This document shows, piece by piece, positions 33,081 to 39,516 of a stretch of DNA of 39,516 bases. The position numbers and the translations under genes were made by a program. This stretch comes from a virus. The notes under the pieces were generated by a model. The model saw only the letters and a program-made list of their open reading frames with translations. It searched no databases and was not told the DNA's origin. The DNA lies in the IMG/VR virus record IMGVR_UViG_3300049855_000314, positions 1 through 39,516 of that record; one strand, 5' to 3'. How positions within the stretch are numbered: position 1 is the first letter of the stretch; every line of letters begins with the position of its first letter.

Positions 33081-33095
33081 CAGTAGCTCCAATAG

Positions 33096-33314
33096 TTATA
33101 TAGGATTGTTAATAATTTCGAACAAGGACCCTACAAGTTCTGATTTTCCTAACTTATAATAGGTCATATATGGATCTTTACCGATACATGTGTGTTGCAT
33201 ATTTAATTCTTTTAGTGCATCTAACACTTCTTTACCGTCTACTGTCTTGTATAAGCGACAAAGTGCCCGTTTGAATTGGTCAACTTTGGAGTTATGTGAG
33301 TTAAGTACGTTCAT
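33096..33314 (-). CDS. Bbp19-like small protein (72 aa)
   Basis: FKRALCRLYKTVDGKEVLDALKELN (14-38) followed by KDPYMTYYKLGKSELVGSLFEII follows the Bordetella phage Bbp19-like pattern 'F..ll.T..G..VL..L....DP..t.y..G.r.....i'. These small proteins sit between portal and scaffold genes in many podophages; their role is unknown. The start overlaps the portal stop by 4 bp. Confidence 0.65.
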   Translation of the reverse strand: MNVLNSHNSKVDQFKRALCRLYKTVDGKEVLDALKELNMQHTCIGKDPYMTYYKLGKSELVGSLFEIINNPI

Positions 33315-34975
33315 TGAGGGGATGACCTTTGCATTTTAGCTTGCATGTCTGCCAATTTTACGCCACTCTCGAGTTGTTGAGCTTGCTGTGCCTGCTGAGC
33401 TCGATCTTGTCTCATTTTAGCAACATCTGAGTCTGGTCTGATGATAGATTCTGGTACTCCAGAGACTCTCCCTAGCATTAATGCTGCCTTATCACCATCT
33501 ATGTTGTCCGCTATCGAGGGACCTAACAGTTGAGCAGCGGCCGCTAATTGCTGTACCCATCCTTGGATCGCCGTCCCATCTCTTAATTTTTGAGTTCTTA
33601 CCAGTTGACTAACGAAATCCACTTTAATGTCTATACCCATTACCTTAAGAATATCTGGTACTGGAGGAAACTCCCCAGCTCTCAGTAACATGCTAAAGGA
33701 TCTTAGTAACATCGGTGTTAAGAATTCATTGTTTAGCCTGCCTGCAGTAGGGCCTAGTACTTTATGAGCCTGCTCCATCCTTCTAGATACCTCATATGCA
33801 CTCATCTCACCCGTCTCAGTTCTAGCAGGTAAGTAGAGTTTATCTAGATAGAAGATCTTTTGAATCGTTTCGGAGAATCTTTGGTGAGCATAATCGATTT
33901 GGCTGAAGTCTTTACCCGATCTTAACGGTTTTATAGAGTCCACACTGTCTACAACGTTCAGCATATTAGGACGAAGGTCCAGTTGAGCAAACGAGTTCTG
34001 CTTATCTACTAGCCAAGTCGTGTTAACAGCTTCATAGAATGCTTGTAAGGATAGTCCTACAAATCTGTTAAGCGTCTTTATCTCGGGCTCAGCAATATGG
34101 CCAGGTCCGCGACCTGTTACTTCCCCGGGCATCGTGTCCCATCTAGTTACAAATATGGGGAACTCGTTATATCCGTCTTCTCTGACAATCTTCTTAGCAG
34201 ATACCTCGATATACAGTGACTCAAAAGGCATCTTCTGAGCGTCTAGGAGGCCCGTAGGCGAGCTTTCTGTGCCAGGTAATACCCTAGGGTATATGCAGTG
34301 AATAAAGTCGTGCTGCTCGTCTAATTTATTAGCAGCTATCTGAGACCTAATCTTATCAGATACTACATCTAGACCGAATCGTTCTACTGCCTGCTTAGCG
34401 GTTAACTTTAACTTTCTAAATACAGTATCCACCATGCCGTCCATATTCTCTGCCCAGACTATTTCAGCTAAATGGATAGACTTGAATACGAACCCCCCAA
34501 AACTACCATTAATGGTCGGCTTCTTTTGTTCCTGCAGCATGATCATATTCCCTAACGCAGGGAACATAGTATAATTTTTAGAGGCTTCGGAGTCCAAATT
34601 AGACTCACTCAAGTGGTGATGTAGCTTAAAAGTAGCTTCTTCCAGCCACCGTATAGCATCGTTATCGTTATTTAATTCTTCTGATACGAACCTGAAAGAC
34701 GGGCGCTCAGTCGGGTCGGCAAAATCCCGGATAAATGCAGCTAAATCGCGGTTAGCTATGACGGCCTCTGCAGTATACACCCCGTCCATGGTAGATGCCC
34801 CTGGCGAAGTATTCTCTACACTGGCAAAAGTAACTAGTTGGTTAGGTAGAACGTACTTACAAATGTCTTGCCACCTGGCTTCCGCAGTGGTACGCTCTGT
34901 AGATTGGAATAGAGATGAGGATCTTTTTATCAGATCTGCAGCTTTGTTCTCAACAGTTGAGTCATTTTTAGACAT
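33311..34975 (-). CDS. Portal (head-tail connector) protein
   Basis: This 554-aa T7 gp8-type portal has ERTTAEARWQDICKYVLPNQ (22-41) and FADPTERPSFRF (85-96) in the N-terminal third. MPGEVTGRGPGHIAEPEIKTLNRFV (about 275-299) and ETGEMSAYEVSRRMEQAHKVLGPTAGRLNNEFLTPML (about 380-416) are characteristic of podophage connectors. The C-terminal tail is Gln/Ala-rich. It forms the dodecameric channel for DNA packaging and ejection. The length is close to T7 gp8 (536 aa). Confidence 0.92.
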   Translation of the reverse strand: MSKNDSTVENKAADLIKRSSSLFQSTERTTAEARWQDICKYVLPNQLVTFASVENTSPGASTMDGVYTAEAVIANRDLAAFIRDFADPTERPSFRFVSEELNNDNDAIRWLEEATFKLHHHLSESNLDSEASKNYTMFPALGNMIMLQEQKKPTINGSFGGFVFKSIHLAEIVWAENMDGMVDTVFRKLKLTAKQAVERFGLDVVSDKIRSQIAANKLDEQHDFIHCIYPRVLPGTESSPTGLLDAQKMPFESLYIEVSAKKIVREDGYNEFPIFVTRWDTMPGEVTGRGPGHIAEPEIKTLNRFVGLSLQAFYEAVNTTWLVDKQNSFAQLDLRPNMLNVVDSVDSIKPLRSGKDFSQIDYAHQRFSETIQKIFYLDKLYLPARTETGEMSAYEVSRRMEQAHKVLGPTAGRLNNEFLTPMLLRSFSMLLRAGEFPPVPDILKVMGIDIKVDFVSQLVRTQKLRDGTAIQGWVQQLAAAAQLLGPSIADNIDGDKAALMLGRVSGVPESIIRPDSDVAKMRQDRAQQAQQAQQLESGVKLADMQAKMQRSSPQ

Positions 34976-34976
34976 T

Positions 34977-35492
34977 TTATAGCCCTGTTAAGGTAGACGA
35001 TTTAGCGCTAGGGGCTTGCATTCCTAGTATCGATGCAGGTCTCCTAGATTGTTTACGTCTTGCGTCTAACGATGCTTGGAGTCCTTGTTGAACGTCTGAT
35101 GCAGCAAGGGGGGATTGATTAGCTATATTGCTAGATGAAACTAGATCTGACAGAGGGGCCGGTTTAGCTGACGCAGTAGCTTGGCTTGCAGGTGTCGCAT
35201 TAGATTGCAATATATCAGCAGATGGTAAGTTACCTGCTGGTGTCGCTGGAGTAACCTGATTGTCCGCTGAGGTACCGGGTCTTATTAGGTTAGGCAAATC
35301 GCTTCCCCAACCGCCTCGCTGTGCCGCCCCTACATAATCTTGTAATTGCTTGGAAGATGCGTTCTCCCAAGTTTTGGTCGCATCATTGAATAACTGCCCA
35401 GACATATCAGGAGCTGCCCCTGAAGATAGTTGAGTATAAAATGCAGATCTAGCATTAGCGTTAATGCTCCCTGTTCTAGCTATGTTTCCCAT
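34977..35492 (-). CDS. Hypothetical, probably virion-associated protein (171 aa)
   Basis: The protein is low-complexity, rich in Ser, Ala, Pro and Gln, and probably disordered from residue 75 on. It lies 1 bp before the portal gene and after the large terminase. No family is recognised; a structural or assembly role is inferred from position. Confidence 0.65.
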   Translation of the reverse strand: MGNIARTGSINANARSAFYTQLSSGAAPDMSGQLFNDATKTWENASSKQLQDYVGAAQRGGWGSDLPNLIRPGTSADNQVTPATPAGNLPSADILQSNATPASQATASAKPAPLSDLVSSSNIANQSPLAASDVQQGLQASLDARRKQSRRPASILGMQAPSAKSSTLTGL

Positions 35493-35501
35493 TATTAGCG
35501 C

Positions 35502-35780
35502 CTAATTAGATATTATGTCGGAAGGGGATCGGTTACCTAAGTTTACCAAAGATTGATCTGCAGTCTGAGCCTTCAATCTTCTAAGCCGTAGAACCCTATC
35601 TTGCTCGTTCTGAGCCGCCGCTGCTTGATCTGCAGCTTGCTTAGCCGCAGCAGCCTGTGCTTCTGCAGATAATGTAGGAGTCACTGGAGCAGGTGCCGGA
35701 GGAGGGGCTTGCGGTAAATCCTGCCCGCCTCCAAATACGTTACCCACTACGCCAGTTAGTGCTCTAACTATTCCACCCAT
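35502..35780 (-). CDS. Small Pro/Ala-rich protein (92 aa)
   Basis: It begins with MGGIVRALTGVVGNVFGGGQ, a short hydrophobic, Gly-rich segment, then APPPAPAPVTPT and an Ala/Gln helix ending in basic residues. Small proteins of this layout lie next to terminase and portal in podophages; function unknown. AGAGG precedes the ATG. Confidence 0.65.
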   Translation of the reverse strand: MGGIVRALTGVVGNVFGGGQDLPQAPPPAPAPVTPTLSAEAQAAAAKQAADQAAAAQNEQDRVLRLRRLKAQTADQSLVNLGNRSPSDIISN

Positions 35781-35789
35781 CTGAACCTC

Positions 35790-37130
35790 TTATATAAGTT
35801 TGTAAGATCGTACAATCGGTTTAGGCATCTTAGCCCAGTCACCTGAAGTGAGCTGATTACAGTCCTTGCCTAAGTATATGTTGAGAAACGCATCAGCAGC
35901 GTGAGAGTTCTCGTCGTGTGTCGGGTCTATTGAGAAAGTATTTTGTTTTGCGTTGAACTTGCGCTTATACAGCTCTAAGCGTCTCAGTCCAGTCTTCGTG
36001 GTAGTTTCGTTGAAGTGAAATGCATTAAACATGCTGCGAAGACCGTTAATTGCGTGTATCTTTCTACTAGGCTTATTACACAGGACAGAACTACCCATCC
36101 TCTTAAGTTTGTCTTCACTGAGCAGTATATCAAACATTTGCTGAGTTGTCAATACTTTATCGATTCCATAATTACGTTTATTTCCATCATGTGGTAAAAA
36201 ATGATACCTGTATCTATACCCTTTACTTACTAGCATGTCGTAATATCCCCTAAGGGTCTTTCCCGCATCTTCATAGTAATCTATGACGTTATACCTCGAT
36301 CCGTCCCTTTGTACAAACCATACTGTGGTGTCATCACCTATCCCTAGGTCCCAATAAGTGTCTACAGGCTGAGAATCGTCATGGTCGTAATGCCCAATAC
36401 GGCGCTCATTTCTGGCTTTCTGAATAACGTCACCGAAGTACGAACCGGAGGCCTTCACCGTAAACTTGCAATAATATTCCTGATCAGCCTTATCTCTAGT
36501 GGTCTCGCCAGAATCTACTAATTTATCTACTTCTTCCTTGCTGACAATTCCAGTATCGTCAACTGTAATCTTGTCGACAACCCAATCCGGGTTACCCATG
36601 ACCCTTCCTATCATATCATAAAAGTGGTTAGGGCCGTCTGGAGTACTGTTTATGATTGCCCAGCCCCCGTTAGCTTTCAGCATTGGTTGAATAATGTTAG
36701 GCCAAATAGTGGCACTATGCCAGGCGTACTCGGACATGACCACCCCAAGCGGGTTCGGGCCCCGAAGCCTGTCTGGCTCTAATGCGCCAACTATGCTAAT
36801 CAGGGAACCGTTCTTAAGACGCATCTCCATCCGCTGATCATTAGTCTTCTCGACAAATTCTTTAGGTATCAAGTCTTTTAATTCTCGACCCTCATTGTCC
36901 ATCCCCTGCCAAAGCACTTTGCGACCCAGCTCGGCAGTTGGAAAGATGTAAAAGTATAATCCGGGCCGCATGGCAGCTTTGCGAATCAAATGCACCCAGC
37001 TAACCACGTCCTTTCCCGCCCGTCTATGCCAAAGCAGAATAGCGTACTTCGACCCCGTCTCTTCTAATTTCTTCAATAATGCCAGTTGATGGGGCCTCGG
37101 AGTAAATTTGTGCGGGATCTCAAGTGCCAT
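35790..37130 (-). CDS. Terminase large subunit
   Basis: This 446-aa packaging motor has the ATPase P-loop WHRRAGKD (34-41) and Walker B LGVVMSEYA with Glu134. The C-terminal RNase H-like nuclease has YWDLGIGDD with Asp261 and HDENSHAADAF with Asp406 and Asp413. I start at the ATG 37130; the frame is open to 37265, but that extension overlaps a promoter and has no ribosome site. The small subunit gene lies about 0.9 kb upstream, separated by a regulator and a gene-free stretch. Confidence 0.93.
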   Translation of the reverse strand: MALEIPHKFTPRPHQLALLKKLEETGSKYAILLWHRRAGKDVVSWVHLIRKAAMRPGLYFYIFPTAELGRKVLWQGMDNEGRELKDLIPKEFVEKTNDQRMEMRLKNGSLISIVGALEPDRLRGPNPLGVVMSEYAWHSATIWPNIIQPMLKANGGWAIINSTPDGPNHFYDMIGRVMGNPDWVVDKITVDDTGIVSKEEVDKLVDSGETTRDKADQEYYCKFTVKASGSYFGDVIQKARNERRIGHYDHDDSQPVDTYWDLGIGDDTTVWFVQRDGSRYNVIDYYEDAGKTLRGYYDMLVSKGYRYRYHFLPHDGNKRNYGIDKVLTTQQMFDILLSEDKLKRMGSSVLCNKPSRKIHAINGLRSMFNAFHFNETTTKTGLRRLELYKRKFNAKQNTFSIDPTHDENSHAADAFLNIYLGKDCNQLTSGDWAKMPKPIVRSYKLI

Positions 37131-37688
37131 AATTTTAAATCCTATAAATTTGAGTTCTATTTGAACAGCATAAGGGCTCGTTTTGAGTATATTTCCGTGC
37201 AGTTCCAGCAAATTCGCCTTACTAAAATGAACTAATATGGGCTCTTTGCTGTCCCTAAATACCACTATACTATCTTACAAAAGCTGTCAAGATATATTAA
37301 TAGAACACCGCCCAGCGGCCTCCTAACGCTCTTAAGCTTACTCCCCGGACACCCTCCAGTTCCCACTTTTTAGCCCTTTTTAGGCCTTTCTGGGTCGCTT
37401 TCCAGTACCCACCTCCGTCCCCTCAGGATTGGATTTTAGTTACAAAACCCCGCTGTACCGGTCTGGATATCCCCTGGGTCCTTACTGGATATGGCTTTTA
37501 GGTTTTGAACCTAGCTGCACGGTACTACTGTGAAGATTCTGACCAGTATCTGTGCAGTTTCTTTAACTATCTAGCTCTCTGCAGCTCCCTATAGGGTGTC
37601 CGCGCCTTAAACGCGCTGTGAAGTAGGCTGTCCAGCTACTGATAAGTATTCTTTTGGGTTGCTTCGCAGCATCTATCCAGCGAGTGCC
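37131..37688. other. Gene-free region between the XRE gene and large terminase
   Basis: No supported ORF in 558 bp. The plus strand is pyrimidine-rich at 37330-37440 (runs of CTTTTTAG, CCCC, CCTCC), an asymmetry not seen in the coding parts. There are small hairpins: TAGGTT-TTG-AACCTA (37499-37513), GCGC..GCGC (37602-37615) and AGTAG..CTACT (37622-37640). Its place between the terminase genes makes it a candidate packaging recognition (pac/cos) region or a long untranslated leader. Confidence 0.6.
37264..37290 (-). promoter_or_regulatory. Candidate promoter for the large terminase/virion operon
   Basis: On the minus strand TTGACA (37285-37290), a short 15-bp spacer and TATAGT (37264-37269, 5 of 6). 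It gives a leader of about 125 nt to the terminase ATG. The -10 is embedded in GATAGTATAGT, related to the AGTATACT sites elsewhere. Confidence 0.45.
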
Positions 37689-37961
37689 CTATCGTGGGAG
37701 GGCGCGCTGTTCTATATCGCCATCTCTAAAGTTTCGGACCAGTAGGAAATTCTTCCGAGCCTTTACTGGTAAGGGTCTCAAGAGATGCTCAACACTAACT
37801 TGAAGGTGCTCCGATAACTTAGCTATTGAGGGACCTGAAGGGATTGCTGTGCCGTCCTCATACTTCTTAAGATACTCTTTGGGCAGTTCCATTAAGTCTG
37901 ATAATGTAGTGAGCGACATGTTGATAGACTGTCTAGCTTTACTGATGCGATACGAAATCAT
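37689..37961 (-). CDS. XRE-family (Cro/CI-like) DNA-binding regulator
   Basis: This 90-aa protein has an N-terminal helix-turn-helix at residues 3-62: ISKARQSINMSLTTLSDLMELPKEYLKKYEDGTAIPSGPSIAKLSEHLQVSVEHLL. That is the XRE pattern of recognition helix, then 'yE.G...P....l..la..l.v....Ll'. A basic C-terminal tail (VKARKNFLLVRNFRDG) follows. It lies between the terminase subunit genes. It is the only recognised transcription factor in the genome and the best candidate to bind the AGTATACT-type palindromes. Confidence 0.85.
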   Translation of the reverse strand: MISYRISKARQSINMSLTTLSDLMELPKEYLKKYEDGTAIPSGPSIAKLSEHLQVSVEHLLRPLPVKARKNFLLVRNFRDGDIEQRALPR

Positions 37962-38006
37962 TGGAGATGCCTTTCTGTGTACTGAGGTGTTACGGGATAG
38001 AATATG

Positions 38007-38474
38007 TTAGGGTTTCGGAACAGGATCACTATAAGATGTGACAGATATCTCTATAGGCCCTTTAGACTGCTCAGATCGAGCTGAGACGCTCTTTTGTGGA
38101 GCAGTAGGGGTAGGCCTATGCTTATTCAAAAGCACCTTTAAAACGTCCACCTGAAGCCTTCTACGTTGAAGCTCTGCAGTTAGCTGTAATTTGTCGTCAA
38201 AGAGTGGCATTGGAGCAGAAGCTATGGAGTACAGTTCGTCACTCCACAGAGCTGAGCGGGAGTCATAAGCGAGCTCGTATTCTTCTTTGAAGTCTGGATG
38301 GTTACGTCTCCAACCCAGAACAGTATAAGGTTGAAGCTCGATTCCGTGGCGCTCTGATACAATTGTGCAGAGCTGAGAAAGGGTGTTGCCCTGTTCCATG
38401 AGGTCAACTACTAGAGCTGCTAGGCGCTTCGAATACTTGAGGCGAGTATGTTTCATTCCAAGCTTGCCTGCCAT
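38007..38474 (-). CDS. Terminase small subunit (Sf6 gp1-like)
   Basis: This 155-aa protein has an N-terminal HTH-like part (YSKRLAALVVDLMEQGNTLSQLCTIVSERHGIELQPYTVLGWRRNHPDFKEEYELAY, about 14-69), then TAELQRRRLQVDVLKVLLNKHRP (about 99-121). This matches the small terminase pattern 'G.sl..i....g....t...W...hpeF...Y..A' and 'R.rvd..k...sk..P'. It recognises phage DNA for packaging. AGGAG precedes the ATG. It is the first gene of the leftward late arm. Confidence 0.8.
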   Translation of the reverse strand: MAGKLGMKHTRLKYSKRLAALVVDLMEQGNTLSQLCTIVSERHGIELQPYTVLGWRRNHPDFKEEYELAYDSRSALWSDELYSIASAPMPLFDDKLQLTAELQRRRLQVDVLKVLLNKHRPTPTAPQKSVSARSEQSKGPIEISVTSYSDPVPKP

Positions 38475-38528
38475 GTTGAGCTCCTAATGGAATATAAATG
38501 AGAAGATTAACTGTGTAGTCAGGTGCAT

Positions 38529-38557
38529 ATTGTAGCATATTGGTAGCATTTTGGCAA
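38529..38557 (-). promoter_or_regulatory. Promoter for the small terminase gene
   Basis: On the minus strand TTGCCA (38552-38557, 5 of 6), a 17-bp spacer and TACAAT (38529-38534, 5 of 6), 55 bp before the ATG. The -35 box coincides with the first of four direct repeats. Confidence 0.65.
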
Positions 38558-38672
38558 GCTGAGAGGTACTATAGGGGTACATCGATGGCTTTTAGCAAGT
38601 TGGGCATTACTTTAAAGATACTATAACGGATTTTGGCAAGTTAGAGAGTACTTTAGAGAGCATATCTGCAAG
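38552..38672. repeat. Four spaced GCAAG-containing direct repeats
   Basis: The core TGGCAAGTTGG recurs at 38552, 38593, 38634 and 38666, with GCAAG at 38554, 38595, 38636 and 38668 (spacings 41, 41 and 32 bp). Three units are followed by related TACT(T/A)TA sequence. The 41-bp step is close to four DNA turns, placing sites on the same face. They may be binding sites for a regulator, replication initiator or small terminase. Confidence 0.7.
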
Positions 38673-38709
38673 TTGGGCAGCACTGCTGCATTAATATTGT
38701 AAAAAGTTC

Positions 38710-38738
38710 TTGACAGAATTAATTTTGAGTGTTAGACT
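38710..38738 (+). promoter_or_regulatory. Rightward promoter toward the 60-aa gene
   Basis: TTGACA (38710-38715), a 17-bp spacer and TAGACT (38733-38738, 4 of 6). It would transcribe antisense through the minus gene at 38749-38928 and then the plus gene at 38953. Confidence 0.5.
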
Positions 38739-38748
38739 TCGGTCGTCT

Positions 38749-38928
38749 TCACCGAAAGCTCCAAAGTAATACTATACAGTATACTGCGCAGTAGCTACGA
38801 AGTAACTGTACAGCTCCTCGAACGAAGATATGGGCTCGTACAGCTTTCTCGGCCGCCTTTGCGCATACAACTGTATATATCTTGTCAGTGTGTACGCTAA
38901 TGAACTTTATAGCGGCATTTTCTTCCAT
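38749..38928 (-). CDS. Small hypothetical protein (59 aa)
   Basis: I use the ATG at 38928 (weak GGTGA site) because the ATG at 38985 would overlap the divergent plus gene. The alpha/beta-like part (AIKFISVHTDKIYTVVCAKAAEKAVRAHIFV) looks protein-like. The last 15-20 residues are encoded by the palindromic element 38771-38813. No family is recognised. Confidence 0.45.
   Translation of the reverse strand: MEENAAIKFISVHTDKIYTVVCAKAAEKAVRAHIFVRGAVQLLRSYCAVYCIVLLWSFR
38771..38813. promoter_or_regulatory. Second copy of the palindrome pair (operator-like)
   Basis: This block contains the 10-bp palindrome CAGTATACTG (38777-38786) and the imperfect inverted repeat CAGTAGCTA...AGTAACTG. It aligns over about 45 bp with the reverse complement of 32005-32045. 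It lies between the divergent control genes. Confidence 0.6.
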
Positions 38929-38952
38929 TTTGTCACCATTTAGCCTAATATT

Positions 38953-39135
38953 ATGCCTACAATTAAAGACATCACCCCATCGCAACGCAAAGCTTTGATA
39001 GATTTACTGTCAGAAGACATGGAACTCGATTTTGATCCCGAAAATATCCAGATAGAACTCTGGAATGACGGCGGCGACGTCCATAAAATACTCTCTAGAT
39101 GGAGAGACGACCACTTGGAAGACACTCCTCTGTAA
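38953..39135 (+). CDS. Small acidic hypothetical protein (60 aa)
   Basis: The ATG has no clear ribosome site, but the frame encodes a protein-like acidic helical sequence (TPSQRKALIDLLSEDMELDFDPENIQIELW). It lies downstream of a rightward promoter at 38710-38738 and upstream of the hairpin at 39155-39190. It is divergent from the 59-aa gene. No family is recognised. Confidence 0.45.
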   Translation: MPTIKDITPSQRKALIDLLSEDMELDFDPENIQIELWNDGGDVHKILSRWRDDHLEDTPL

Positions 39136-39154
39136 GACTCAATAATTAATGTCC

Positions 39155-39190
39155 GGGCGGCACCAAAGCACTACGCAGACTGGTGCGCCC
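39155..39190 (+). terminator. Long hairpin after the 60-aa gene
   Basis: GGGCGGCACCA and TGGTGCGCCC pair over 10 bp with one bulged G around a 15-nt loop, 20 bp after the stop. The following TTCACAGTTT is only partly T-rich, so termination may be incomplete. It isolates the 60-aa gene from the next promoter. Confidence 0.5.
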
Positions 39191-39257
39191 TTCACAGTTT
39201 CGGCGCAACCCTTTAGATTTAGACTGAATATCTTTTAAAACATGGCCTCGGCAATTT

Positions 39258-39276
39258 AGTATACTCTTCAGTATCT
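39258..39276. promoter_or_regulatory. AGTATACT-type site upstream of the consensus promoter
   Basis: AGTATACT-CTTC-AGTATCT matches the site at 13609-13627 apart from the central four bases. It ends 3 bp before the -35 box at 39280, a position suited to an activator or repressor. Confidence 0.55.
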
Positions 39277-39279
39277 CTA

Positions 39280-39308
39280 TTGACAACAAGACTTACTTCC
39301 GTTATAAT
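39280..39308 (+). promoter_or_regulatory. Perfect-consensus sigma70 promoter
   Basis: TTGACA (39280-39285), exactly 17 bp, then TATAAT (39303-39308). It is the strongest promoter in the window. It reads rightward over the contig end into the terminator at 107-127. Confidence 0.9.
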
Positions 39309-39314
39309 AGTTTC

Positions 39315-39516
39315 ATGTCGCTTCAATTCTATCCCATAAGCCCGACCTCTCGGCGCTCTTTGGTCTCCCGACCAGCCAACTATTGAGTATCGTATGAGGA
39401 ACTGTATATCCGTAATGAGCTACGGACGTATAGTTAACTTTACCGAACCTCCATCATATCTCCTCAAGGCTGCCTCTCCTCAGCCGACCGAAAGGCGCCC
39501 CTTCTGGGGCGTTTTT
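39315..39516 (+). ncRNA. Candidate small RNA or attenuated early leader (~200 nt)
   Basis: The segment runs from the expected start about 7 bp after TATAAT to the intrinsic terminator that forms the last bases of the window (also 107-127). Within it the only ORF starting near the 5' end is 23 codons (ATG at 39315) with no ribosome site. The transcript is either an untranslated RNA or a leader whose terminator must be overcome for this promoter to serve the early genes. It crosses the 127-bp repeat, consistent with a circular map. Confidence 0.5.
39390..39516. repeat. Right copy of the 127-bp terminal repeat
   Basis: This copy is identical to bases 1-127. Joining the two copies makes the genome continuous: a promoter at 39280-39308 then reads into the terminator at 107-127 and the early plus-strand genes. 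The unique length is therefore about 39389 bp. Confidence 0.95.

Noticed and set aside
37131-37265. 45-aa N-terminal extension of the large terminase frame
   Set aside because: No ribosome site; overlaps a candidate promoter; the ATG at 37130 has an upstream AGGA and begins the normal terminase N-terminus.
37495-37560. Possible tRNA: on the minus strand TTCAAAA inside a short stem resembles a T-loop
   Set aside because: No matching anticodon stem with a 7-nt loop, D-arm or acceptor stem could be built around it.

Overview
The window looks like a complete small podovirus-type phage genome of about 39.4 kb unique sequence. Its first and last 127 bases are identical, so the contig is either circular or circularly permuted (assembly overlap), or has short direct terminal repeats. 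The host is probably a Gram-negative bacterium in Pseudomonadota. That inference rests on sigma70-type promoters, strong AGGAG ribosome sites, a GH24 endolysin, a SbmA/BacA-type inner-membrane protein and a T7-like tail and ejection machine. No integrase, RNA polymerase, helicase, primase or ligase is visible.

Transcription is divergent from a control region spanning the contig ends (about 38.5 kb to 0.37 kb) and converges at 12,048/12,049, where two stop codons abut. Plus-strand arm (0.37-12.05 kb): many small early genes, then replication and recombination genes. These include an ssDNA-binding protein, a family A DNA polymerase, a YqaJ-type exonuclease, a DEDDy exonuclease with a zinc ribbon, and a dATP/dGTP diphosphohydrolase N-terminal-domain-like protein. 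Minus-strand arm (38.5 down to 12.05 kb): small terminase subunit, an XRE regulator, large terminase, portal, scaffold, major capsid protein, tail tubular A and B, a gp13-like protein and four internal virion/ejection proteins. A tail fibre with a T7-like N-terminus and an S74 chaperone follows, then the lysis cassette (holin-like protein, GH24 lysozyme, small membrane coiled-coil protein). Last come a few accessory genes and a RuvC-like resolvase.

The most unusual part is an early cassette at 1.0-4.1 kb. It encodes a ClpP-like serine protease with a hydrophobic signal-like N-terminus, two small membrane proteins, and a ClpX-like AAA+ unfoldase without the zinc domain but with an IGF loop. 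It ends with a SbmA/BacA-like peptide-transporter membrane protein. Together they look like a phage-encoded protein-unfolding, proteolysis and peptide-transport module; I know of no described system with this composition.

A second notable element crosses the contig ends. A perfect-consensus promoter at 39,280 is followed about 200 nt later by a perfect intrinsic terminator at 107-127 with no substantial ORF between. This is either a small RNA or an attenuated early leader. Related palindromes built on AGTATACT recur at control points and may be operators for the phage XRE regulator or another DNA-binding protein.
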